DNA of 64,000 nucleotides from AC-32 sp963765785 (GCA_963765785.1 CAVXXW010000010.1:15192-79191), one strand, 5' to 3'; positions 44,993-53,926 are shown, numbered from the stretch's first letter. Translations and numbers: made by a program. The notes: generated from the letters alone by a model not told the origin.

Positions 44993-45107
44993 CTGATGCT
45001 CCTGACTGTCACGGTGCTGGATAGAGAACCGGCTCTTTAGCCCTCCCAGTGCACTCAGGCCCGAATGTGACAGTCGAAGAGGGAATCTCGGAGCCTCGAC
45101 GGCTTCC
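44993..45107 (-). repeat. Duplicated leader of the ABM-like gene, copy A
   Basis: On the minus strand, GGAAGCCGTCGAGGCTCCGA, GGGCCTGAGTGCA and GGAGCATCA-ATG recur in order in the plus-strand leader at 46,430-46,541. The conserved blocks may be promoter or leader RNA elements. Confidence 0.7.
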
Positions 45108-45145
45108 GTGTGGGACCTCGCGCACCACTCACTCTAGCAGATTTC

Positions 45146-45174
45146 TTGACAACGTAGAGATACAGCTCTACGTT
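45146..45174 (+). promoter_or_regulatory. Promoter with a perfect 9-bp operator palindrome
   Basis: TTGACA (45,146-45,151), 17 bases, then TACGTT (45,169-45,174). The spacer holds AACGTAGAG-ATACAG-CTCTACGTT, a perfect inverted repeat (45,151-45,174). The AGGAGG of the next gene follows at about 45,195. No regulator gene is adjacent. Confidence 0.65.
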
Positions 45175-45204
45175 CTCTTACGTTATCCTTCTTAGGAGGC
45201 GGCG

Positions 45205-45855
45205 ATGTGCCCATTCTCGGTCACCCTGCAGAACGTCCCGGATCCGGAGCTAGGCCCACTTCTGATTCGGCTCGCACAGGCAGGCTTCCACGACCCGATC
45301 ATCAAGCCCGTCAGTGCCGATCGCACCTCTGACAAGACTGCCGCTCCTGCTGGTAGGGGGACGTCCGATCTCCCAGAGGATTGGCGGCTCGTGCGGGAGC
45401 GGGAAGGGCAGTCGTATCGGTGGCCCGATCAGCGCGAGCACTACTCCCGCTACCGCGTCTTCCTCGGCTCGACGCGCGCCGAAGGCGCCGTTCACATCGG
45501 ACTCGGCGAGACGATTCGCAAGAACAAGTGGGGACGCGACCGGAAGTACTTCGTCGCCTTCCTGAGCAGCGGATCCCCGCAGCAGCCGCTGGCCGAGTTC
45601 GTTGCAGCTGACGACTACGAGGAGACACGCGAGCTCGTCGCGGTCATTCGTGGAAGCGACGGGGGCCGGCGTATGTACGGCGCCGGCGACGCCCTTCCCG
45701 GCGTCTACCAGGAACGTTTCCGAACTCAGATGTACAGCGAACGGGTCGTCTTTCCGGGCGTCTGGAACAAGGCTGTCGTGGTCGCAGGCGAGGACGACGA
45801 GGCGACGATGCTCAACCACGCCCTGATCCAGGGCCGACGGCGCTACCGGAGGTAG
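45205..45855 (+). CDS. Orphan protein of unknown function (216 aa)
   Basis: ATG 45205 with TTAGGAGG upstream. MCPFSVTLQNVPDPELGPLL, YRVFLGSTRAEGAVHIGLGE, TIRKNKWGRDRKYFVAFLSS, FRTQMYSERVVFPGVWNKAV. No signal peptide or membrane segment; mixed alpha/beta. No family recognised. It sits between inverted copies of the ABM-like gene leader, under a tightly organised promoter/operator. Confidence 0.75.
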   Translation: MCPFSVTLQNVPDPELGPLLIRLAQAGFHDPIIKPVSADRTSDKTAAPAGRGTSDLPEDWRLVREREGQSYRWPDQREHYSRYRVFLGSTRAEGAVHIGLGETIRKNKWGRDRKYFVAFLSSGSPQQPLAEFVAADDYEETRELVAVIRGSDGGRRMYGAGDALPGVYQERFRTQMYSERVVFPGVWNKAVVVAGEDDEATMLNHALIQGRRRYRR

Positions 45856-45889
45856 ACGCGGAGCCGGAAGGCGCTCGCCTGCCGGTGTG

Positions 45890-46386
45890 GTGTCGCAATG
45901 ACGCCTGAACTGGTGAGGCCTTCCATCTGGATCTGAATGAGGCGGTTCATCTCGACCGCCTACTCGAGCCGGAGCTCCTTCACGATCGGCTCGACGAAGC
46001 CGGCGACGATCATCGCCGAGGCTTCGGGCTGGGACAATCCGCGCGACATGAGGTGGAAGAGCTGTTCGTCTCCGATCTTCGAGACGGTGGCCTCGTGGCC
46101 GATGTCCACCTCGTTCTCGTCGATCTCGATGTACGGGTAGGTGTCGGAGCGCGAGTCTTCGTCGAGGATCAGCGCGTCGCAGACGACCTTAGACCTGGCG
46201 TTGCTGGCGCCCTTGGCTACCTGCAGCAGCCCTCGGTACCCGGCGCGGCCGCCGGCTTTGGAGATCGACTTCGAGGTAATGAGGGAGGTCGTGTCCGGCG
46301 CGACGTGGACGACTTTGCCGCCTGCGTCCTGGTGCTGGTTCTTCCCGGCGAAGGCGATCGAGAGCACGTCGCTTGTTTGTAACTCT
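45890..46386 (-). pseudogene. sufB: 5'-truncated sufB relic
   Basis: Only the C-terminal third of SufB is left: SDVLSIAFAGKNQHQDAGGK, VVHVAPDTTSLITSKSISKA, GGRAGYRGLLQVAKGASNAR, SDTYPYIEIDENEVDIGHEA, SQPEASAMIVAGFVEPIVKE. After LRLE an amber codon (45,960-45,962) replaces the usual Tyr, while AVEMNRLIQIQMEG continues beyond. The N-terminal scaffold domains and the other suf genes are absent, so it is non-functional. Confidence 0.85.
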
Positions 46387-46429
46387 CCGCACAAATATGC
46401 TACCCTGTACGAGCGCGTAGACCTAGCGC

Positions 46430-46541
46430 GGAAGCCGCCGAGGCTCCGAGACCTTCCTCCTCGACTTACACCCCGGGCCTGAGTGCATTCGGGCGGACGC
46501 CTTCCGGGTTCGCACCGCAAGTCAAGTGTGAGGAGCATCAC
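46430..46541 (+). repeat. Duplicated leader of the ABM-like gene, copy B
   Basis: Same blocks as copy A at 44,993-45,107, inverted: GGAAGCCGCCGAGGCTCCGA, GGGCCTGAGTGCA and GTGAGGAGCATCAC before ATG 46542. Confidence 0.7.
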
Positions 46542-46724
46542 ATGGTTGCAACGGTCCGCCCCTACGAGGACATCCACAAGGTGCGCTCCGAGGTAGAAAC
46601 GAGCACGGTGGGCACGCGCCCGCTGCCGGCGTTGCGCAAGCTGCCGGGATTCAGCGGCTGCTACGTGTTCGATGAAGAGCACGATCCGGAAAATGACGCG
46701 AACCGTTCAGGGAGGCTTTCATGA
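46542..46724 (+). pseudogene. Truncated ABM-like paralogue fused onto groES
   Basis: MVATVRPYEDIHKVRSEVET and LPALRKLPGFSGCYVF match the first 45 residues of the 44,681-44,992 gene; the rest is lost and the stop overlaps the groES ATG (ATGA). groES may therefore use the leader and promoter of this relic. Confidence 0.7.
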
Positions 46725-47056
46725 TTCTGCAGCCGCTTGGTGACCGCTTGATCGTCGAGGCGCTCGAGGAGGAGCAGGAGACGGTGAGCGGGATCGTGCT
46801 TCCGGACACGGCGACGGAGAAGCCGCAACGAGGCAGAGTGCTTGCGGTCGGCCCCGGTGCCCGCAGTCCGGAGACGGGCGAGCGCATCCAGATGGACGTG
46901 GAGCAGGGCGACGAGATCGTCTTCTCTAAGTACGGGGGCACGGAGATCAGGATCGGCACCGACGACGTTCTGATCCTGCGCGAGTCGGATGTGCTCGCAA
47001 AGGTCGCCCACACAGGTGGCAAGCGCAAGCGCAAACTCGCCGTCGCAACCGCATAG
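46721..47056 (+). CDS. groS: Co-chaperonin GroES
   Basis: 111 residues: ILQPLGDRLIVEALEEEQET then VSGIVLPDTATEKPQRGRVL (mobile loop and roof), YGGTEIRIGTDDVLILRESD. The C-terminus has an unusual basic tail (GGKRKRKLAVATA) of about 12 residues. GGGAGG precedes ATG 46721. The expected CIRCE element (TTAGCACTC repeats) is not seen upstream, fitting displacement by the ABM-like leader. Confidence 0.95.
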   Translation: MILQPLGDRLIVEALEEEQETVSGIVLPDTATEKPQRGRVLAVGPGARSPETGERIQMDVEQGDEIVFSKYGGTEIRIGTDDVLILRESDVLAKVAHTGGKRKRKLAVATA

Positions 47057-47079
47057 CTCGTTTCGCTCAGGAGGAAGAC

Positions 47080-48717
47080 ATGCCTCACAAAGAACTGAAA
47101 TTCAACGAGGACGCGCGCCGCTCGCTCGAGCGGGGCGTGAACGTCGTCGCAGACGCGGTCAGGGTCACGCTTGGCCCGAAGGGCCGGTACGTCGTGCTCG
47201 ACAAGAAGTTCGGCGCTCCGACGATCACGAACGACGGCGTGACGATCGCGCGCGAGATCGAGCTCGAGGACGTGTTCGAGAACCAGGGCGCACAGCTTGT
47301 GCGCGAGGTCGCGACGGCGACGAACGACGTCGCTGGTGACGGCACGACGACGGCAACCGTGCTCGCGCAGGCGATCGTCCGGGAGGGCCTGAAGAACGTC
47401 GCGGCCGGCGCCAATCCGATGGCGCTGAAGCGCGGCATCGAGTCCGCGGTTGAGCAGGTGGTCGAGAACCTGAAGTCGCAGTCGACCGAGGTCTCCGGCA
47501 AGGAGGACATCGCCCGGGTAGCGACCATCTCCTCGCGTGAGCGGGAGATCGGCGATGTGATCGCGGATGCGATCGAGAAGGTCGGCAAGGATGGGGTCGT
47601 CAACGTCGAGGAGGGCCAGACTCTCGGGCTCGAGCTCGAGTTCACCGAGGGCATGCAGTTCGACAAGGGCTACCTCTCGCCGTACATGATCACCGACCCC
47701 GAGCGGATGGAGGCGGTGCTCGAAGACCCATTCATCCTGGTCGCGAACCAGAAGCTTGGCGGAATCAAGGATCTGCTGCCGGTGCTCGAGCAGGTCATCC
47801 AGTCCGGCAAGCCGCTGCTGATTGTGGCCGAGGATGTGGAGGGCGAGTCGCTCGCGACCATCGTCGTCAACAAGCTTCGCGGCACGTTCCAGGCCGTCGC
47901 CGTCAAGGCGCCGGGCTTCGGCGATCGCCGCAAGCGGATGCTCGAGGACATCGCGATCCTGACGGGCGGCGAGGTGATCACCGAGGAGCTGGGCCTCAAG
48001 CTCGAGAACACGAAGCTCTCGCAGCTCGGCCACGCCCGTCGCATCGTCGTCGACAAGGACTCGACGACCATCATCGACGGTGGCGGCGCGGACGAGGCGA
48101 TCAAGGGCCGGATCAAGCAGCTGAAGCAGGAGGTCGAGAACACCGACTCCGACTTCGACCGCGAGAAGCTGCAAGAGCGGTTGGCGAAGCTGTCCGGCGG
48201 CGTCGCGGTGGTCAAGGTCGGCGCTTCGACCGAGACCGAGATGAAGGAGAAGAAGCACCGCGTCGAGGACGCGCTGCAGGCCACCCGGGCCGCCCTCGAG
48301 GAGGGCATCGTCCCCGGCGGCGGCGTCGCGCTCCTGAACGCGGTCACGTCGATCAAGCTCGAGGCCTTGAGCGATCCGGACGAGCGAACGGGCGCGCAGA
48401 TCATCCTCCGCGCGCTCGAGGAGCCGCTCCGCCAGCTCGCCTACAACGCGGGCCTCGAGGGCTCGGTCGTCGTTAACAACGTCCGCAAGGCGACCAAGGG
48501 CCAGGGCCTGAACGTCGACACCAACGAGGTCGAGGACCTGGTCAAAGCCGGGATCATCGACCCGACGATGGTCACCCGCTCGGCGCTGCAGAACGCCGCC
48601 TCGATCGCCAAGAACATCCTCATGACCGAGGCGATCGTCGCCGAGCCGCCGGAGAAGGCAGGAGCCGGCATGGCGGGCGGCATGGGTGGCATGGGCGACA
48701 TGGGCGGAATGATGTAA
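47080..48717 (+). CDS. groL: Chaperonin GroEL (545 aa)
   Basis: VRVTLGPKGRYVVLDKKFGA and NDGVTIAREIELEDVFENQG, VAGDGTTTATVLAQAIVREG (ATP site), AVKAPGFGDRRKRMLEDIAI, GGVAVVKVGASTETEMKEKK, and the Gly/Met-rich tail ending GGMM. Complete. It follows groES after 23 bases, with AGGAGG upstream. Confidence 0.97.
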   Translation: MPHKELKFNEDARRSLERGVNVVADAVRVTLGPKGRYVVLDKKFGAPTITNDGVTIAREIELEDVFENQGAQLVREVATATNDVAGDGTTTATVLAQAIVREGLKNVAAGANPMALKRGIESAVEQVVENLKSQSTEVSGKEDIARVATISSREREIGDVIADAIEKVGKDGVVNVEEGQTLGLELEFTEGMQFDKGYLSPYMITDPERMEAVLEDPFILVANQKLGGIKDLLPVLEQVIQSGKPLLIVAEDVEGESLATIVVNKLRGTFQAVAVKAPGFGDRRKRMLEDIAILTGGEVITEELGLKLENTKLSQLGHARRIVVDKDSTTIIDGGGADEAIKGRIKQLKQEVENTDSDFDREKLQERLAKLSGGVAVVKVGASTETEMKEKKHRVEDALQATRAALEEGIVPGGGVALLNAVTSIKLEALSDPDERTGAQIILRALEEPLRQLAYNAGLEGSVVVNNVRKATKGQGLNVDTNEVEDLVKAGIIDPTMVTRSALQNAASIAKNILMTEAIVAEPPEKAGAGMAGGMGGMGDMGGMM

Positions 48718-48751
48718 CGCGCCGGCCGAGAGGTTGCGAGAGGAGAAGCTC

Positions 48752-49204
48752 ATGGTCGAGTCGGCACGGAAACACGGCCCCTTCGACGACCGCTATCCCG
48801 TTCGGCACAAGCCCCCGGCACCGAGCTGGGACCTCGGGCCCGATAGGGAAGGAGGGGAGAGGCTCGAGTGGTCTGCGTTCCTGGCGCGGTTCTTTCCGAA
48901 CCGACGCCGGCACGACCTCGCGGCACTCGCGGCGTACGAGGCCTACAGAAACAAGCTCGAGCACGAAACCCCACAGCAGCGCCCGACGACGCGCCGCGCC
49001 CTTCCGGGTCGCGGCGATGGTGGATCCCGCAGTCGTCCGGCAGCCGTGGTGGCGAGCACGCGCGTGCCGGTCGCAGCCTCGTCAGCGGCCGTGCTGACCT
49101 GGGAATGGGAGGGTGGCGCTTCAGCAGCGCTCGCTCAGTCCCTTGCGAGTCTGAGCTTCCGCGAGCGACGCGTGCTCGAGCTCCGCTACGGACTCGACGG
49201 ATAG
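48752..49204 (+). pseudogene. Sigma-70 region 4 gene interrupted by an in-frame amber codon
   Basis: ATG 48752 follows GAGAGGAG. A unique N-terminus (HGPFDDRYPVRHKPPAPSWD) leads to LASLSFRERRVLELRYGLDG, the first helices of sigma region 4, then TAG at 49,202. In the same frame the reading continues to 49,336 with APATLEDVGKVFGVTRERVR and QIEKHSLRKLSTLAEV, the recognition helix. No regions 1-3 exist. One substitution (TAG from GAG or similar) breaks an otherwise complete region 4; readthrough is possible. Confidence 0.8.
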
Positions 49205-49429
49205 GCGCCGGCAACCCTGGAGGACGTCGGCAAAGTCTTCGGCGTGACGCGGGAGCGCGTCCGGCAGATCGAGAAACACTCCTTGCGGAAGCTGAGCACA
49301 CTCGCGGAGGTGAAAGACCTCCGCGAGGTCGCGTGATCGCCCCTGCCTCGAGGGCAGTGCGAAGGCGCAACCCCGCCGTCTCATGACAGCTTCCCGCGCC
49401 GGCGCGCGCACAGTTCCATCACCGGCCTA

Positions 49430-50656
49430 CTAGCGGTTTGCCCCCGAATCGGCGTCGCGGTCGCGCGGAACTCCTCCCTCCCAATCGAGACAGAGCGCAG
49501 TGGCGTCGTCGCGCAGCTGGCCACGGCTCGCGCCGAGAACCTCCTGGGTGAGGTGCTGCACCGCTTCGCGCGGGTGCATGCTCCTACTCGCGGTCAGGAT
49601 GGCGGAGATATTCACGAGCTCGGCGTCGCGCTCCAGCATTCCGTCGGTGACGAACATCAGCCGGTCACCCACCTCCAGCGGCAGGGCCTGCACGCAATGG
49701 CCGCCCTGGCGCTTCATCCCGAACGGGTGGTCTACCTGCAACTGGATCTGTTCGACCTGCCCGCCCCGCACTCGGAACGGCGGCGGGTGACCGGCGTTGA
49801 CTATTCCGGCGGTGGCTGCCGCCAGGTCGATCCGCACGACCAGGCCGGTGACGAATTGCTCGTCTCCGGCTTGGTCGGCCAGCGCATCGTTAGCGAGCCG
49901 CGCCTGCTCCGCGAGGTCGACCCCCCGCCGGCGCGCATTGCGCAGACCTCCGACCAGCACCGTCGCCAACAGAGCAGCATCCATCGTGTGGCCCATCGCG
50001 TCCGTCATCGACAGATGCAGGGTGTCTCGATCCAGGGAGAAGTCGAAGGTGTCGCCGCCGATCTCACCCGCGGGCTGCAGCCAGGCGGCGAGGGTGAACT
50101 GCCCGGCCTCGCACGTGAACGCACCCGGCAACAGCCGATGCTGGATCTCGGCCGCGAGCGACAGCGGGACCGACCGCTGGCCCCATTCGAAGAGGTCGGT
50201 GTAGCGGCGGTTAGCGATAACCACGTACGCCAAGAAGTGTGCCGCCAGGGCGACGTCGGCCACCGTCTGCACAGTCGGCAGGTCCTCCAGCGCCAACTCC
50301 AGGACACCGACTGCTTCACCGCGGCTGGTGACCGGCGCGAACAACCGGGAGCTCCCATCCTCGACCACCACCTCGACCGCCTGGGCGGCCAACGCCCGGC
50401 CGTGAGGCGTTCCAACGAGCGGCACCCGCTCCGCGGTCTCCTTCCCCTGCAAGCGCAGCGCCCCCACTCCCCCCGAGTGACCGAGTCGGATCAGCGACCT
50501 GCCGCTGAAATCGGCGATCAGGAAGCTGACCTCGCGGGCGCCGATCGCAGCCGCCAGCTCGGCGGCGAGCACGTCAACTGCCGCGACCGGCGGAGCCGCC
50601 TCGACCGCCGCCAACAGCGCGTTCAAGCTCACCTGCGACCGCCGACCCTCATCCAT
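49430..50656 (-). CDS. GAF-SpoIIE type serine phosphatase (408 aa)
   Basis: N-terminal GAF-like sensor (AREVSFLIADFSGRSLIRLG; LFAPVTSRGEAVGVLELALE), then a PP2C/SpoIIE domain: EIQHRLLPGAFTCEAGQFTL, GEIGGDTFDFSLDRDTLHLS with metal Asp, DAMGHTMDAALLATVLVGGL, GHPPPFRVRGG, FVTDGMLERDAELV, RDDATALCLDW. Probably part of a partner-switching stress pathway. ATG 50656 is the likely start; the frame upstream is Arg/Pro-rich. Divergent from the PRC gene. Confidence 0.92.
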   Translation of the reverse strand: MDEGRRSQVSLNALLAAVEAAPPVAAVDVLAAELAAAIGAREVSFLIADFSGRSLIRLGHSGGVGALRLQGKETAERVPLVGTPHGRALAAQAVEVVVEDGSSRLFAPVTSRGEAVGVLELALEDLPTVQTVADVALAAHFLAYVVIANRRYTDLFEWGQRSVPLSLAAEIQHRLLPGAFTCEAGQFTLAAWLQPAGEIGGDTFDFSLDRDTLHLSMTDAMGHTMDAALLATVLVGGLRNARRRGVDLAEQARLANDALADQAGDEQFVTGLVVRIDLAAATAGIVNAGHPPPFRVRGGQVEQIQLQVDHPFGMKRQGGHCVQALPLEVGDRLMFVTDGMLERDAELVNISAILTASRSMHPREAVQHLTQEVLGASRGQLRDDATALCLDWEGGVPRDRDADSGANR

Positions 50657-50965
50657 CGCGCCTAACCTAAACGCGCCGACTTGCCATTGCGGTTCTGTCG
50701 CCGCGCCAGTCGCAAGAAGCACAGCGTCAATCGCCTCCGGTGTCGGAGCGTCGAGAAGCCCTTGCTGCCACCATCTCGATCGGCGCTCCGTTGTCTTATC
50801 CGGCGCCGCAGTCGGCGGTGTGGCCCTCGCGTGGTCTACGCAGACCCGGCTGCCTTGGACAGGACTCGGCTGTCTGACACCACGTCTTTTTTCGGGTCTG
50901 ACGCAACAGGCGGAGGTAAGCTCGCCGGCACCGAGACGGCAACGGCGCGACGAGGAGGCAAGACG

Positions 50966-51325
50966 ATGGCGTATCACCAGGACATCGGCGAGTGGCAGGG
51001 CAAGGACCTGGTCGACCGCGCCGGGGAAAAGATCGGCAAGCTCGAGGACGTCTACGTGGACGTCGAGACGAACGAGCCGATGTTTGGCACTGTGAAGGAG
51101 GGCCTAATCGGCCGCCACTTGACCTTCGTACCCCTGGCTGGAATCACGATCGGCCCCGACAACCTGCAGGTGACCGTCGCCAGGGAGCAAGTCAAGACCG
51201 CGCCCAACATCGAGCTGCACGGCGACGAGCTCTCCCCAGAGGACGAGTCGACCCTCTACCACCACTACCAGCTCAACTACACCCCGCCCGACACAGAACG
51301 CGGTCGCCGGCTCGCCCGCCGCTGA
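50966..51325 (+). CDS. PRC-barrel domain protein (119 aa)
   Basis: GAGGAGG precedes ATG 50966. DIGEWQGKDLVDRAGEKIGK, LEDVYVDVETNEPMFGTVKE and HLTFVPLAGITIGPDNLQVT are a PRC barrel; the tail is Asp/Glu then Tyr-rich (LYHHYQLNYTPPD). Similar proteins are stress-induced in actinobacteria. Role uncharacterised. 310 bases separate it from the divergent phosphatase gene. Confidence 0.85.
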   Translation: MAYHQDIGEWQGKDLVDRAGEKIGKLEDVYVDVETNEPMFGTVKEGLIGRHLTFVPLAGITIGPDNLQVTVAREQVKTAPNIELHGDELSPEDESTLYHHYQLNYTPPDTERGRRLARR

Positions 51326-51688
51326 ATCACCAAGAGCGCCACGAGCACCGGACAAGGGCGCTCCGCACGCCAGCTTTGTAGATGCGCCCACCTAGGCGCC
51401 AAGGGAACCTGAAGGGAACGTACGTCCGACCCCGCGCCCAGGCGCGCTCACTCATCTCCGGCGGATCCGTCCGGTTTGCGGGTTCTGCGTCTCCGACGCG
51501 CAGGCTCCGGTCGCCTAAAGGTCGACCGCGGACGAGTCGCGGTTCGTCAGGCTGCTGCAGGTCGAGGCAGCGTAGGCCAAAATCCGGGGCGCCCGCCTGG
51601 GCCAGCGTCCTCTCACCTGGCGGGAAGGCACCTGGGGTGTCCCGCCCGGCGGCGAGGAGCGGACGCTTGCGCGGATGCCTCCGGGGCA
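51326..51688. other. Intergenic region between convergent genes
   Basis: No gene. GAGCGCC at about 51,333 pairs with GGCGCTC at about 51,355, a weak terminator candidate. Confidence 0.4.
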
Positions 51689-53080
51689 CTAGCTGGGGGG
51701 CGGCGCGCCGACGTCCGGTGAGCGCTGTGCGAGAACCGCCTGGCGGAGCGCCAGGAACTCTTGCTGGAAGTCCGTCACGCTCGCCTCCGCCTTCAGTGAT
51801 GCTCGGCTGGGGATGGTTGCGTGTGCCGCGAGCTTGTCGCCCCAGCTCTGGGTCTGGGCGATCAGCTTCTGGTAGGACGAGCGCGGGATTGCAGGCCGCG
51901 CGCTCGGCTCGGTCAGCACGCCACCGAGGTGCTGCGCGGCCCGCACGCGCGCGCCCATGTCCGGCACCGTCCCGTTTGCCTTGCGACAGAAGCGAGCGAG
52001 GATCGTCTTGATGATCGACGTGTGGTCGTAGATCGTCGAGGAGACCGAGCCTGCGCCTGCCCAGGGCGAGAGCACGAACGCAGGCACGCGCGGCCCGAGG
52101 GATCGGAGCTGCGGTGAGTCGTCTTCGCAGGCGGGGGGTGGCACGTGGTCGTAGAAGCCGCCGTGCTCGTCGTAGGTGACGATCACCATCGTCTTCTCCC
52201 ACAAGGGCCCCTGCACCACAGCGTCGAACAGCTCGAGCGCGAGCTTCTGGCCCGCGTGCAGGTCGGACGGCGGGTGATCGTCGTTCGAGCCCGCCGGGCC
52301 AAAGGTGAGGTCGATGAAGTTGGGATCGATCCAAGAGACCGCCGGGAGCTCTCCCTTCGCCGCGCGCTCCACGAAGCTCGCATGGCCGAGCACGTCGCTC
52401 TTGTCGAAGTACCGCGGAATCGACCCGGCCGCATACTTCGGGTCGATGATCCAGAGCATCGGCACGTAGTCGTGCGAGAACCACACCCACGGCACGGCCT
52501 TCGGCTTCACCGCGTCCAGCTGACGACAGAACGACTTCAGGTTGTACGGCCGAGGCGGCTTCAGCGCCTCCAACAGGCCGCCGGAGGTGCCGGCCACTGC
52601 ATAGCAGCGGTTCGGCATCGTCTCGCCCGGCAGCGAGCAGAACCAGTGGTCGCAGATGCAGAAGTTCGCCGCGAAGTAGTCGTAGACCGGAAGCTGCCTG
52701 GCCGTGTGGTAGGCCATCACGGTCCCGGGGTTGTCGCCCTGTAGCCGCGGCTGCGCGCGCGTCGACCAGTAATTCGCGGCGAAGCCGCTCATCGCGCCGT
52801 CGGCGATCTGCTTCTCGACGTCGATGTGCCCGTGCCGCGGATCCTGCGCCTTGACGAGCGTGGTGCTCTTCGCCTTGTGCACCGGCCAGTTCTTGCCGTT
52901 CGCCTTGTTGGACAGCCCCCTGCGTAGGCCCTCCAGGTCGGTGCGGCCCCCGTCGATCGTGAGGTGGCCGAGCATGTGGTCGAACGACCGGTTCTCCATC
53001 ATCAGGACGACGATGTGGTCGACCTTCGAGACGAGGTTGCGCAGCGCCGCATCGTCCGGGACGGTCGTCACTCCGGGCAC
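51689..53080 (-). CDS. Phospholipase C/acid phosphatase-type phosphoesterase (463 aa)
   Basis: HIVVLMMENRSFDHMLGHLT is the nucleophile and metal site of the PLC/AcpA family, FCICDHWFCSLPGETMPNRC a second site, then VIVTYDEHGGFYDHVPPP and TIYDHTSIIKTILARFC with the distal Asp/His ligands. No signal peptide follows GTG 53080, so secretion by an undetected Tat signal or cytoplasmic location is open. Cleaves phosphodiesters or phosphomonoesters by family. Confidence 0.88.
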   Translation of the reverse strand: MPGVTTVPDDAALRNLVSKVDHIVVLMMENRSFDHMLGHLTIDGGRTDLEGLRRGLSNKANGKNWPVHKAKSTTLVKAQDPRHGHIDVEKQIADGAMSGFAANYWSTRAQPRLQGDNPGTVMAYHTARQLPVYDYFAANFCICDHWFCSLPGETMPNRCYAVAGTSGGLLEALKPPRPYNLKSFCRQLDAVKPKAVPWVWFSHDYVPMLWIIDPKYAAGSIPRYFDKSDVLGHASFVERAAKGELPAVSWIDPNFIDLTFGPAGSNDDHPPSDLHAGQKLALELFDAVVQGPLWEKTMVIVTYDEHGGFYDHVPPPACEDDSPQLRSLGPRVPAFVLSPWAGAGSVSSTIYDHTSIIKTILARFCRKANGTVPDMGARVRAAQHLGGVLTEPSARPAIPRSSYQKLIAQTQSWGDKLAAHATIPSRASLKAEASVTDFQQEFLALRQAVLAQRSPDVGAPPPS

Positions 53081-53289
53081 AGAGCGACCCTACCCAAGAC
53101 TGATCGCTGGCAACCACGGCCAGGCGCCAAGGCTGGCAGAAGGCCACTCGCCCGGGCCTTGGTGGTGCATCGCCGCCTCGCGCAAGGCGCATAGCCCGTC
53201 CGTCTGGGCCGACCTGAGGCGGCGGGAACCGACCCGCGTCCACAGCGGCACCGGACGACATCCGCGGTCGGCCAGCTCTTCGCGAACGG

Positions 53290-53922
53290 CTACGGGCTCG
53301 CTCGGCTGAGTGCGAGGCGGGCGGCGATGGCCGTACGCGCCATCTGGATCGCCTCCGGGCTGTCGTACAGCAGGAAGGCGGTGTTCGCCATCAGCAGGTA
53401 GCCGTTGAGCTCAAACGCGAGCTGGTTGGGATCCTCAACCCGGAGCTGGCCCGCGGCTTGGGCCTCCCGGACGAGCTGGGTGAGCTGGTCGGTCCAGTCG
53501 CGTTGGAACCCGGCAATGCGTTCCCTGACCGGTCCGGGGTGTGTGTCGAACTCGGCGGCGGCCGAGGCGAAGAAGCAGCCGCCGGGGAAGACGCGCCGCT
53601 CGAGGTGGGAGAGGAATTGTTCGCAGAGCACCTCGATCTTCGCGAGCGGCGTGGTCGCGTCTCTTGCCGGGGCGATCACCTCCGCCTCGAAGATCTCGCC
53701 AGCTGTCTCGATCGTCGCGAGCTGGAGCTCCTCCTTGGAACCGAAGTGGGCGTAGAGGCCGCTCTTGCTCATCCCGATGTGATCGGCAAGGCGCCCGATC
53801 GAGAGGCCTTCGAGCCCTTCGGTCGTTGCGAGCCTGGCAGCGGCGTCGAGGATCTTGTGCCGGCTGCGCTCGCCGTCTGCCCTGGCCTTCCGTGCCGCAC
53901 GGTCAACGGATGTTTCGGTCAT
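53290..53922 (-). CDS. TetR-family regulator (210 aa)
   Basis: N-terminal HTH: SRHKILDAAARLATTEGLEG, SIGRLADHIGMSKSGLYAHF, GSKEELQLATIETAGEIF. The ligand domain (QFLSHLERRVFPGGCFFASA) matches YxaF/LmrA-like TetR C-terminal domains. Divergent from the MFS operon with an operator-containing spacer, so it likely represses it. Confidence 0.92.
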   Translation of the reverse strand: MTETSVDRAARKARADGERSRHKILDAAARLATTEGLEGLSIGRLADHIGMSKSGLYAHFGSKEELQLATIETAGEIFEAEVIAPARDATTPLAKIEVLCEQFLSHLERRVFPGGCFFASAAAEFDTHPGPVRERIAGFQRDWTDQLTQLVREAQAAGQLRVEDPNQLAFELNGYLLMANTAFLLYDSPEAIQMARTAIAARLALSRASP

Positions 53923-53926
53923 CGCC

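Noticed and set aside
46651..48753. 700-aa minus-strand frame across groEL
   Set aside because: Antisense to groES/groEL; composition is a mirror of the real gene.
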